From Euperipatoides rowelli (Eukaryota; Onychophora; Udeonychophora; Euonychophora; Peripatopsidae), in assembly GCA_003024985.2 (NCBI GenBank), contig PXIH01S0001246.1: 10,424 nucleotides of DNA. One strand, given 5' to 3'. The notes under the pieces are model-generated. The model had not been told where the DNA came from and searched no databases. It was given only the letters and a program-made list of their open reading frames with translations. This document shows, piece after piece, positions 1 through 7,218 of the stretch; position 1 is the first letter of the stretch; each line of letters opens with the position of its first letter. Made by a program: the position numbers and the translations under genes.

Positions 1-840
1 CTTCATTCCTGGCCTTAAGTCTATGGAATGACCGTGTGTATGCAGCTTAACAATGTAATAATGATTGTTAAATTGTAAAGAAAAAAAAATGTCGATTTAT
101 AACCGACAGTGGAGTGGTAGAGAAATTTTTATAATGATATACAATCGACACTTGAGTGGAGCAGCAACATTCAGTTCAGTCCTACTCAATATATTATTTT
201 AGCATTATTTCTTTATGAAAAACAGACTACAAATAAATGTTGTGATTCGGACATTGTCTCAAAAAAGTTTTTTCAATGTGTTTCATTACTTTGGGTTGTA
301 CCTGGTCAAATGAATTTTTAATTTTATAGACAAACGATAGGTTAGCCTTTCCTCAGCAACAAAGTACTCTATCATAATGAAATAGGTAGCATGCTGTATG
401 CCGCAATAATTACGATGCAAGTGAAGACAAAATTCTTATTGATTAGTCAAATGCGCAAAAAAAAAAAAAAAAAACGTTTGTATCGAAGGCTATTTCACAA
501 AGACTGGAATTAACAAATTATTACATTAATCCTTTCAGGTAAGGACTTGTGCATCACTTAGTTATGGGAATATTTAATATCGATGTATATCCCCCCACAA
601 AAAAAAATGAATGTAAAATTCATAACTAGGATTGCAGATGATTAAAAAAAAAAATTTTCACTATGCCATCATCTCAGATATTGTAATCACTGTTATTACA
701 TAACAAATTCAATCCCTTGTGGCAGCAATGATAACTTTTTTTCTTGTTCGACATTTTGAAAACCAAATATTACGAAGCAACTCACCTCTTGAGCAGGGTT
801 AGAAAATTTTAAACGAAAAGAATGAAATGAAAGAAGTAAC
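1..840. other. AT-rich non-coding stretch
   Basis: I see no supportable gene here on either strand. All frames are broken by frequent stops. The notable content is simple sequence: an 18-base A run at 457-474, shorter A runs near 603 and 645, and scattered A/T tracts. It could be intron or intergenic DNA, and nothing visible separates the two. Confidence 0.7.
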
Positions 841-841
841 C

Positions 842-870
842 AAAAACAGGAAGGTCTAAGTCCCATTTTA
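842..870 (-). repeat. Inverted partial copy of the 160-base repeat
   Basis: This 29-base block is, in reverse complement, about 86% identical by eye to a segment inside both units of the tandem duplication (1094-1121 and 1254-1281). The shared core is CTAAGTCCCATTT. Lying about 220 bases from the first unit in opposite orientation, it could let a transcript fold back. It may be a decayed, inverted third copy of the same family. No longer homology is visible on either side. Confidence 0.5.
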
Positions 871-975
871 CCATTTTTTTAACATCTGTGCATGTATTTT
901 AATCATTATGGAAATGGCTGACACAAGTTCTGTTAAAATTATCGAAATCGATCAAAAACAATTATTCCACCTCTA

Positions 976-1001
976 GATTATCATAGGGTTGGGACATAGT
1001 G
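976..1001 (+). repeat. 26-base module shared with the inverted-repeat element
   Basis: This block begins GATTATCATAGGGTTGGG and matches the reverse complement of 7346-7371 at 25 of 26 positions. It lies directly before the tandem duplication. The distant partner lies inside the 7219-7508 inverted-repeat element, so the block is probably a fragment of the same repeat family. Just upstream, the 12-mer TATTCCACCTCT (963-974) recurs at 9950-9961, which may be another scrap of the family. Confidence 0.55.
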
Positions 1002-1161
1002 GATTTAATATGTAGTAGGACATAGTGTTCAGTGTTACGCTGTTAGGACTGTAAATTAAAAAATAATGCTTCTATCCAACTTGATCATGTGACTAAATGG
1101 GACTTAGGCTTTCCAGTTTTTAGGCGCTCGTTGAAATGAACAAGATTTTTTAATGACGAAC
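1001..1161 (+). repeat. Tandem duplication, unit A (~161 bases)
   Basis: This is the first of two adjacent units starting with GGATTTAATATGTAGTA. After a divergent block (about 1018-1044), the unit from 1045 onward is nearly identical to unit B, differing by only about three substitutions over roughly 115 bases. It has no long open frame. The short internal echo GACATAGTG also occurs just before the unit, at 992-1000. The unit looks like the start of a minisatellite-scale array or a recent local duplication. Confidence 0.9.
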
Positions 1162-1321
1162 GGATTTAATATGTAGTATGACATAGGCACGTTACGCTAA
1201 GGCTAGGACTGTAAATTAAAAAATAATGCTTCTATCCAACTTGATCATGTGACTAAATGGGACTTAGGCTTTGCAGTTTTTAGGCGCTCGTTGAAATGAA
1301 CAAGATTTTCTAATGATGAAC
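1162..1321 (+). repeat. Tandem duplication, unit B (~160 bases)
   Basis: This second unit directly follows unit A without a spacer. Most differences lie in the first third, where unit B has lost about three bases and gained about two, with several substitutions. The later two thirds are almost unchanged. The 13-mer TTCTATCCAACTT, present once per unit (1070-1082 and 1230-1242), also appears inverted at 9374-9386. Uneven divergence along the unit suggests patchwise conversion or a more variable 5' part. Confidence 0.9.
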
Positions 1322-2430
1322 GGTCTACTTCAGTTTGTGCCCTTAATGGCAAATGAAAAAATATTGAAGAGTAAAGGTTAGATATTAACGAACAGGCCAA
1401 AACAAGTATTATGGGGGGGGGGGGATTGTATGCTATTATAAAAGTATGCTCAGTCTAGCTTGCAATTTACTTATATCCTCTTTAACACTGAATGAAAACA
1501 GCATGTAGACTTTAATTTTCTTTAAAAAGCACATTACAGTCTCATTTATTTAATTGTTTTGTAATAACATTTTATCAAGCAATGCATTATTTCACAAGTA
1601 GTCCTCTTTTATATACAAGGAGGAGGGGGTTAATTCCAATAAATCTAGACATTAAGTGTGCAACATTTTTTTTTTTTTTTTTACAATCAATTACCGTACA
1701 TCAATTAAAGTTTGCCTTCTGCTGAAAGACCATTAAAATAAATTTACTCATGTGGATTATACAATTCTTTAACAGATGGCAGCATTTCATTTCAAACAAA
1801 TTAAACACTTTCATATATATATTTTTTTACTCTTTCGTGAATAAGCATGGTACATTTACTTTCCAAACGTCTTCTGTCATTTCATAAACAGAAAAATGTT
1901 TCACATGTAGAATTCAACTTGAGATTTAAATACACCACAGAATAAACTTAGAGAGGAGAGAGAAAAAAATACCTATACTGTATATCTGATGGAAAAGGTA
2001 GGGGAGAAGAGGGGGGGGGGGGTGTAGTCATCAAAGAAGAGTGCTACTCGTCTAATTGTGAGGATACAAAAATGGCTGAGTGCGTTGTAAGAAAAGAGAT
2101 CGATTCAAACTATTTGAAAACTCAAAAGTCAACATTCAAAATCTCTAGTGGAGTGGATTCAGGCAATATAGTTTTACTGTCAGTTAAGAGGGCAGACACT
2201 CCCCCCCCCCCACCACTTCCTCCTCTATAAGAAAAACATCTAATACTATATATATGAGGAAAAATATTTAAAAAAAAATCTTTCCTTTCAACAATTGCAA
2301 AAGAAAGAAAAAATAAAACCACAGCCAGTTTTATTGGTTTCTTAAAAATGAAACAAGCCAAACTATTGCGTTAGAGTAAGGAGAGGGTTGTTCTGTTACA
2401 AGACTTTTGCATTACTTGGAATTATGTTTA
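1322..2430. other. Non-coding stretch rich in homopolymers
   Basis: No gene can be supported. It holds a 12-base G run at 1413-1424, a 17-base T run at 1666-1682, a second 12-base G run at 2011-2022 and an 11-base C run at 2201-2211, plus short TA repeats near 1814 and 2250. The minus-strand frame over 2122-2361 translates through the C run as polyglycine and through A/T tracts elsewhere, so I read it as chance. Confidence 0.65.
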
Positions 2431-2431
2431 C

Positions 2432-2699
2432 ATGGCAGCCATTCTTCAAAGCAATATGAGGCAGTCAATTGAACGTCTTCAAGATGCCAACTCTTCACCT
2501 AGTTGATGGAGTGAGATTCTGTTCTATGCAAGATATTGAAGACTTGCCTGACCTTATGGCCAAGAAGAGATTCACCATCGACTTTTGCGCAAGTATTAAT
2601 GGGGATAGACAACTGTCATGGCTAACCGATCACAAGTTTAGAGGGTGGTCAACAAATCTATTTCATAACATTTCACATAAGTTTCAAAAATGTCAATAA
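2432..2699 (+). other. GC-elevated island with protein-like short frames; possible exon or relic
   Basis: By hand count 2461-2640 is about 42% GC (76 of 180), clearly above its surroundings. One plus frame is open from about 2469 to the TAA at 2697-2699, roughly 75 codons. Its 2469 codon is TTG and its first ATG is at 2484, so any exon would be entered by splicing. A second plus frame runs from an ATG at 2432 to a TGA at 2504. A minus frame over about 2485-2610 is also open. I recognise no domain or family. Possible acceptor AGs lie near 2437 and 2465 but lack pyrimidine tracts. It could be an exon, a 3' UTR segment or a decayed gene, and the strand is unsettled. Confidence 0.2.
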
Positions 2700-3040
2700 T
2701 TTTTTCACTTTAAAATACCTTCCCCCCCACCACTAATTCACACACAAGTGACAGTATAAAGAAAGAATAGCAGATAAGAGGGGTATTTGAACAGGATAAC
2801 AAGTTAAGGGAGCAGAGAAAAATAAAAGGATATGCCAATTTTATTGTGTATGCAGGGCTGCATTTACAATGTCAAACTGCCCCCTTCCCCCCACCACACA
2901 CACAATATTGTTTTGTTAGACTAAGAACCACAAAATAAGAGTGGAAAGTTTGTATTGTCCTTTTTTTAAAAAAATTACAAATAAGCTCTATTTTTTTGGG
3001 GGGTGGGGGGGAGGGAATAAAGAGTGCTATTCCATTCTGC
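2700..3040. other. Non-coding stretch with C- and G-runs
   Basis: There is no gene here. It contains C7 at 2722-2728, C-rich and CA-rich sequence around 2879-2903, and a T7 run followed by G-rich sequence at 2991-3015. These are simple-sequence tracts in AT-rich DNA. Confidence 0.6.
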
Positions 3041-3247
3041 AAATTAACATATTAACAGCGTCACAATCTAGTGGTGGCTAATAGTTAGCTGATCTGCAAA
3101 GTTTGTTCTGCCAATTCTCAGAGGGCACCACCAGTCAGTCTGGTAACAAGTTAAGTAGCTGCTGTTGATCATATTTGCTGTAAATAGTAGTTGTTTGTTT
3201 GCCATGCTTTTTTCTATGTTGTGTTTAGGTTATTTTTTTTTTGGCAG

Positions 3248-3387
3248 GAGGTCTTACCAAGAAAATTTTGCCATGGGTTCCCAAGTCTCTATTATATTAT
3301 ACCAATATACTTTACATTGAGCCGGATCTAACGAACCACATTTGATTCGTGATGATTGATTTTGCACATACTGTATTTGTGAATAAA
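3248..3387 (+). other. Candidate 3'-terminal exon with poly(A) signal
   Basis: A long pyrimidine tract (T-rich, about 3230-3242) ends in GGCAG at 3243-3247, a textbook-looking splice acceptor. In one phase an open frame runs from 3250 to a TGA at 3343-3345 (31 codons, starting G-L-T-K-K-I-L-P-W). I recognise no family. AATAAA follows at 3382-3387, about 37 bases after that stop, with T/C-rich sequence downstream. The sequence TGTAAATA, which matches the Pumilio-type element, is at 3179-3186, but one chance hit is expected here. The combination suggests a last exon. T-tract plus AG combinations are common in AT-rich DNA, so this stays tentative. Confidence 0.2.
3382..3387 (+). terminator. Candidate poly(A) signal AATAAA
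   Basis: A canonical AATAAA hexamer is followed within about 20 bases by T/C-rich sequence, and the 300 bases before it are less AT-rich than those after. This is typical of a cleavage and polyadenylation site, but the hexamer alone is frequent in AT-rich DNA. Confidence 0.3.
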
Positions 3388-3400
3388 GCTATCCTTTCTT

Positions 3401-3788
3401 CTTAAATATTTTTAAAAAAAAATCGCTAATTTAATCATTAATTTTTAATGTTTTAAACTTGTTATTTTTAAAATCAATTACAATTTAAAACCATTTTTCT
3501 AGCATTGTCCCCTTACCCCTTAATTATAGCCTAGGGGCATATCAGCACCACACAAGATGTTTAACAAAATATTGTTCTGAAATTATATAGCGATTAAAAC
3601 TTAATAGTAATCTGAAATTAATAAGTTTAATTATAGTTTTCATGCATTAATTAAGTTTTAAATTAAGTAATATATTTTAAAACATTCAAACCCTGCGTAT
3701 TCTATTTCCGGTGGAGTGTCAACAACAACAAAAAAAAAAAACTTATCAATATAAACATATAGCAATTTTTCTGTTTATCATAAAGGAA
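3401..3788. other. Very AT-rich non-coding stretch
   Basis: No gene or repeat unit stands out. It consists of A/T tracts and TTAA-rich sequence, with an A run near 3730-3741. Stops are dense in all frames. Confidence 0.65.
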
Positions 3789-3950
3789 TTAAGCAGCGAT
3801 GTTTATTTCTTGACCAAATAAGTTGACATCAGATGGAAATATCACATGACCATGCTTCTTGCAGACCTTGGAACAAAAATAGTGTACAGAGCAATTAAGA
3901 TGTGCAACCAACTGAATTACTGATTTCAGCCAACTTGATAATGCACAACT
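3789..3950 (-). other. Exon-like open stretch, unrecognised
   Basis: On the minus strand a frame is open for 53 codons from 3950 down to the TAA at 3791-3789. It includes a protein-like stretch V-C-K-K-H-G-H-V-I-F-P-S-D-V near its end. A pyrimidine-rich tract followed by CAAG just before that valine (AG at 3868-3867) could be a splice acceptor, making 3866-3789 a short terminal exon. The plus strand is also open in the codon-matched antisense frame over about 3822-3920, which weakens the strand call. I know no family for either reading. It could be an exon, a relic or chance. Confidence 0.18.
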
Positions 3951-4946
3951 TCATAAGTCGTTAAAAAAGATAAACCTTTTTTTTTTTACTTTAAAAGTTA
4001 GATTTTCATAATAATGGCTACCGGTACTTTATTAAAATCCATTGAAATTTTATTTCTAAACCTATGAGAAATATTTATATCGATCGATCAAGAGACCGTA
4101 GTAGACTTTTTCACAACGTTTAGAGTGCACACTTTTTTAGTGTGTGCTTTATAGTGAGAAGTATATGCAGTTTTTTTATTCTAGAACATTCCAAATAGGT
4201 ATTATATCAATTTTTTTGTGTGCAAAAATCCCTCATTGTAAAATGAGCCACCATTAATGCCTAACCGCGGACAAAGTATACTGAGTCTACAGCCATTTTA
4301 TTAAACCCTATGTAAGAATTCCAATTGATTTTTTCTTTGTTTTTTAATTTTGTGATTACTATGGCTCCATACAGATTTAAGCAGTTTACTGATGTTGGCT
4401 TTAAAGGAGTGATTATGCTGAACTTAGAAATTGCACGCTGAATGAAATGTGCAGATTCTTCTATTGGCTGACTTTAGCCAAGGTGGCTTACGAGGCAATT
4501 TGGATCGCATAATAAGAACTGCACCAAGGGAAAAAACAGACACTACTTTCTCCATCTCCCAGTTATTGCATTATTTTATTCAAGAATTCTTCTAGGTAAT
4601 ACAAAACTAGGGAAATTTGAAGTTTTTGCTGTACAAGTTTGAGGATTTTATTCTTTATTTGCCATCAAGTACTGTATTTTTGAGGTTTAATATTCTCTAT
4701 ACAGTACAATCAATCTTCAAACCTACCAAAGCGTTGTGGAGATGAGTCCCTAACATTTCATCTTCAAAGTTAATTTTTTTTTTACACGGGCTATGCTTTT
4801 AAAAAAACTCCTAGCTTGAGCTCCGAGTAACTGTAGACATCACAGAGTACAAACAGCGAGACAGAGTCCAAGATTATTAAAATACGCTAACAGAATAACA
4901 AATTATGGAGACGAAAGGAGTAAAAAATGTAAAGTTAAAAAAAAAT
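3951..4946. other. AT-rich non-coding stretch
   Basis: No gene is supportable. It contains the hairpin at 4124-4148, several T and A runs, and a 26-codon plus frame from ATG 4361 to TGA 4439-4441. That frame follows a T-rich tract but matches no family I know. A slightly GC-richer patch lies near 4815-4875 and holds nothing recognisable. Confidence 0.6.
4124..4148. repeat. Short hairpin, 10-base stem
   Basis: The arm AGTGCACACT (4124-4133) pairs with AGTGTGTGCT (4139-4148) at 9 of 10 positions across a five-T loop. In AT-rich DNA this stem is relatively GC-rich. It is not followed by a T run beyond TT, so it does not look like an RNA polymerase III or bacterial terminator. It may be an old inverted-repeat scrap. 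Confidence 0.5.
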
Positions 4947-5001
4947 GTCCTTAAAAGCCTAATTTTAGCTAAACCTTCACTAGAAGGTGCTTTTAAAGGA
5001 C
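4947..5001. repeat. Two-part hairpin beside the tRNA-like relic
   Basis: The outer arms GTCCTTAAAAGC (4947-4958) and GCTTTTAAAGGAC (4989-5001) pair with one bulged base. Inside them ACCTTC (4973-4978) pairs with GAAGGT (4983-4988) around an ACTA loop. The remaining 14 bases (4959-4972) bulge on one side. Read on the minus strand, this hairpin follows the tRNA-like segment and its T run, where the body of a SINE would be expected. Whether it belongs to such an element is an inference. Confidence 0.5.
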
Positions 5002-5027
5002 TATTGTCAGACAGAAAAAAAAAACAT

Positions 5028-5108
5028 GTCTGTGGCAGGATTCGAACATGTGATGTTCTGGGTTATCCATTTTAAAGTCAGCGTGCTTGCTATCTGTGTC
5101 ACCATGAC
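5028..5108 (-). pseudogene. tRNA-derived relic (SINE head or tRNA pseudogene)
   Basis: On the minus strand 5047-5038 reads GTTCGAATCC, the conserved T-arm and internal B-box of eukaryotic tRNA genes. Upstream is an A-box-like region containing TAGCAAGCACGCTG, in the place where tRNA-derived SINE heads carry a TAGCACGCTG-like block. The span of about 81 bases fits a tRNA. Stems are poor: the acceptor ends pair only partly and the anticodon stem does not close, so a working tRNA is unlikely. A T10 run on the minus strand (5024-5015) follows closely and would act as a pol III stop. It is best read as a degenerate SINE promoter or tRNA pseudogene. Confidence 0.6.
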
Positions 5109-5168
5109 ATAGACGGTAGCAATTGCTATCTCATTAACTGAAAACAATTTATTTTTCAGCATTTATAA

Positions 5169-5405
5169 GAGAAGAACCAAACCTGGACTCTAACTCGACT
5201 ACCAAAAGGAAAAGAACCCATTGGGTCAAAGTGGGTATACAAAATTAAGAGAGACCAACGAGGCAAAATCTCAAGATATAAAGCCAGACAGTGNNCAAAA
5301 GGATTTACACAAAAAGAAGGCATTGACTACAAGAAATACAATCTCGAAGATGCGAATCCCATCAAGATCCCGGCTGATCCACACATACAATCACTGGCAT
5401 CGTAA
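5169..5405 (+). pseudogene. Ty1/copia reverse-transcriptase relic, internally deleted
   Basis: This frame runs 78 codons, with a stop just before it (5166-5168) and TAA at 5403-5405. Residues 5-53 match the start of the copia reverse transcriptase (RVT_2): T-W-T-L near residue 6, P-K-G-K-E-P-I-G at 12-19, K-W-V-Y-K-I-K at 21-27, Y-K-A-R at 37-40, and K-G-F-T-Q-K-E-G-I-D-Y at 44-54. From residue 58 it reads N-L-E-D-A-N-P-I-K-I-P-A-D-P, which in copia Pol lies well downstream, just before the RNase H region. The intervening part, including the Y-x-D-D catalytic box, is absent without breaking the frame. Two ambiguous bases (5294-5295) fall in the conserved R-L-V-A-K-G-F segment and leave residue 42 as Cys, Trp or stop. 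No gag, integrase, RNase H or clear LTR is seen, so it is dead and cannot transpose. Confidence 0.85.
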
Positions 5406-5520
5406 AAGATCATGTATAGTCAAAATAAGAAAATTATATAAAGTAGTGCATAGATAAATATTAGACCAGATAAATCAAATTTGACACATGTAAATATCAA
5501 TAAAGTTTATTTTCCTACAT
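5406..5520 (+). other. Sequence after the copia relic, with AATAAA
   Basis: No clear copia coding continues in the same frame. A short match to the R-P-D motif found downstream in copia Pol occurs in another register near 5460-5480 but is too brief to trust. AATAAA at 5499-5504 follows a TGTAAATA at 5489-5496 and precedes T-rich sequence, so this could be an old poly(A) site. No LTR ends or target-site duplication can be identified. Confidence 0.3.
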
Positions 5521-5606
5521 TTTGGATTTTGATTGTTGCAATGCATTGTGGGTAGTGCTTAGAATCCCGATGCTTTTACTAGGGATAGTAAGAGCTCACT
5601 CCAATA

Positions 5607-5723
5607 GTGCTCGGATTTTATTAAAATCAGCGAAAGATCGTGCTCCGATTTTTAAAAATCTGATTTCACTGGATTCAGAATGCGCTCTTATGTACTCCAA
5701 GTGCTCCAAGTTTTTTAAAAAAC
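5607..5723. repeat. Three related modules, GTGCTC plus a 14-15-base palindrome
   Basis: Each module has GTGCTC followed after 1 to 3 bases by a perfect or odd-centred palindrome with a T/A core. They are GTGCTC 5607-5612 with GATTTTATTAAAATC (5614-5628), GTGCTC 5640-5645 with GATTTTTAAAAATC (5647-5660), and GTGCTC 5701-5706 with GTTTTTTAAAAAAC (5710-5723). A related T6A6 palindrome without GTGCTC is at 6000-6011. The surrounding frame over 5522-5776 begins at TTG and resembles no protein I know, so I read it as chance. The modules are probably decayed repeat units; a protein-binding array is possible. Confidence 0.6.
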
Positions 5724-5780
5724 ATATCCACAGAGTTCTTTTTAGGACTACAAAATTGATTGTCACAAAGAATTAATCAA

Positions 5781-6185
5781 ACTGTCTGTAAAATCTGCGT
5801 ATATTTTGTGTCATATTTTATGTATTTGTTCAACGTTTGCATATTTTAACATAAGCGTTGTAAGCCATGTATTTTTTTTTCATGATGCTCGACCCGCCAC
5901 CGTTAAATATCGCATTTAATGTCAACGCCCAAGAATACTATAATCGAGGTTAACCAAGTCAGATCATACTAAACTGATTTTAGCTTCAGGGTCTACCACT
6001 TTTTTAAAAAACAAATTAGAGCAAAAATAGTAAAACTTAACTGATTTTAACATTTTATTCACAGTTTTAAAGCTAAATATTATATTTTTAGATTAAAAAA
6101 ATTTCAAAAAATTATATATCTTTTCGATATGGCTCATTAAACCCGACGGACGGTATATACATTATACAGTATACTAGTTTAAAAG
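5781..6185. other. AT-rich non-coding stretch
   Basis: There is no gene. It holds T runs and TTTAAA cores. A short block ATTTAATGTCAACGCCC (about 5914-5930) resembles the sequence entering the CpG-dense patch near 8143-8160, but the match is too short to prove kinship. Confidence 0.6.
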
Positions 6186-6261
6186 CCAATCAAAAATGAC
6201 AGATACAGCGACATCATTGGACAGAAAACATCTTTGTGCATCATTGTCTCTCCGAAGATGG
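6186..6261 (+). promoter_or_regulatory. Weak promoter-like cluster (CCAAT pair, AAGATGG)
   Basis: CCAAT at 6186-6190 and the opposite-strand form ATTGG at 6216-6220 lie about 30 bases apart. AAGATGG at 6255-6261, a YY1-like core, lies 35 bases further on. The stretch is less AT-rich than its flanks. Closely spaced CCAAT boxes (NF-Y) and YY1 cores occur in TATA-less animal promoters, but each motif is short. The ATG in AAGATGG meets a stop after three codons (ATG GCT GAG TAG), so no coding start is implied. Confidence 0.15.
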
Positions 6262-6329
6262 CTGAGTAGCATGACAGACATATCACCAAAGTGACCAAAC
6301 TGGCCTTCTATTATATTAAGATAATAAAT

Positions 6330-6375
6330 ATACACAAACACACATCAGTATATACACACAAAGTATACACACTAA
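6330..6375 (+). repeat. Imperfect CA/TA microsatellite
   Basis: This is a run of ACAC and TATACAC motifs with interruptions. It is typical short simple sequence of animal genomes and has no coding value. Confidence 0.75.
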
Positions 6376-6512
6376 ATTTATATCTCTAATTTTTAAAGTG
6401 ACAACCTATTCAATACTACTACATTTTCACAAAATTCAAGAGCTTTTATTATCCACAATATTAATGAAAATGGTGCTTATTGAGTAATTCTTTTTTTCCT
6501 CCCAATCAACAG

Positions 6513-6632
6513 CAGCAGGAGCTAGACGATGACAAAATTATGCTTTATTCTTGTAATGCCAAGGTCTCCACAATAGAATCATATTGTCGAGATATTTTCA
6601 ATAGGCAAATATCATATATTTTTTTCTTTTAG
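6513..6632 (+). other. Candidate exon after a strong splice-acceptor-like tract
   Basis: The tract TTCTTTTTTTCCTCCCAATC (6488-6507) followed by AACAG (6508-6512) is the best acceptor-like signal in the window. The following frame starts Q-Q-E-L-D-D-D-K-I-M-L-Y-S-C-N-A and stays open 39 codons to a TAG at 6630-6632. The part up to about codon 32 has mixed, protein-like composition and the tail turns to I/F/Y from AT-rich DNA. No donor of good quality is seen, so it would have to be a terminal exon or a chance frame. I recognise no family. Confidence 0.2.
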
Positions 6633-7218
6633 AAAACAACAGGATATCATAAAATGACAATATTTTGAGTATTTTGAGAAGATGAGTCACAAGAGTTCTA
6701 TGGTTCCTAATGCACAAACACAAAGCAATAGACGAAGAAAGGATTGCAATATAACGGCATTGAATAAAAAAAAATATATTTTTAAATGTGATAATTAACA
6801 TTCAGCTTTGTAATAACACCGAAAGACACTTCTCTTCTAAAAGAAGGGTTAAAAAAAAAAGAAAGAATAGGATTAAAAAAAGATATTCAAGTCTAATGGG
6901 GATACAAGCAGAGTTTTTTTTTTCTTTTGGATAAAATTGAAATAATAACTTATACATTGATAAGATTTGCTTTTAAAACTTTCTTTCAATGAAAATATAT
7001 TTTTTAAAAGTAGTTCAAGTTGTTTGTTTCGATATATACTAGAGCTTGTTAAAATGCCTCCACAAATATTCAAAATAATAATTTTTACATAGATAATTAT
7101 CCTTTATCCCATCTTTTAAATAAACCTCTTTGATTCATTAATTTTAGAAATAAATAATTTTGTTATTAATTCTAAAGTTTTGTCCCGAATTTGCTATTTT
7201 TAGTACTGTTTACACTAG
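6633..7218. other. AT-rich non-coding stretch
   Basis: No gene is supportable. The minus-strand frames over 6598-6801 and 6873-7073 are dominated by Phe, Ile, Lys and Leu from A/T tracts and carry no motif. A runs occur near 6767, 6850 and 6876, and a T run near 6914. Confidence 0.65.

Noticed and set aside
1001-1321. CRISPR array
   Set aside because: There are only two long adjacent units without spacers, in eukaryote-like DNA.
2073-2090. First exon starting AAAATGGCTGAG followed by a GTAAGA donor
   Set aside because: Only five codons would be coded and nothing around it supports a promoter or a following exon.
2122-2361. Minus-strand frame of about 79 codons
   Set aside because: It is driven by the C11 run (polyglycine) and A/T tracts, starts without clear context and shows no domain.
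5028-5108. Functional tRNA gene
   Set aside because: The B-box is good, but the acceptor and anticodon stems do not pair well enough for a working tRNA.
5221-5457. Plus-strand frame of 78 codons overlapping the copia relic
   Set aside because: It is a shadow: the copia conserved blocks read in the frame that starts at 5169, not in this one.
5522-5776. Plus-strand frame of about 84 codons
   Set aside because: It starts at TTG rather than ATG and runs through the palindromic modules, and it resembles no family I know.
6598-7073. Two minus-strand frames of 66-67 codons
   Set aside because: Composition is almost entirely Phe, Ile, Leu, Lys and Tyr, as expected from AT-rich DNA.
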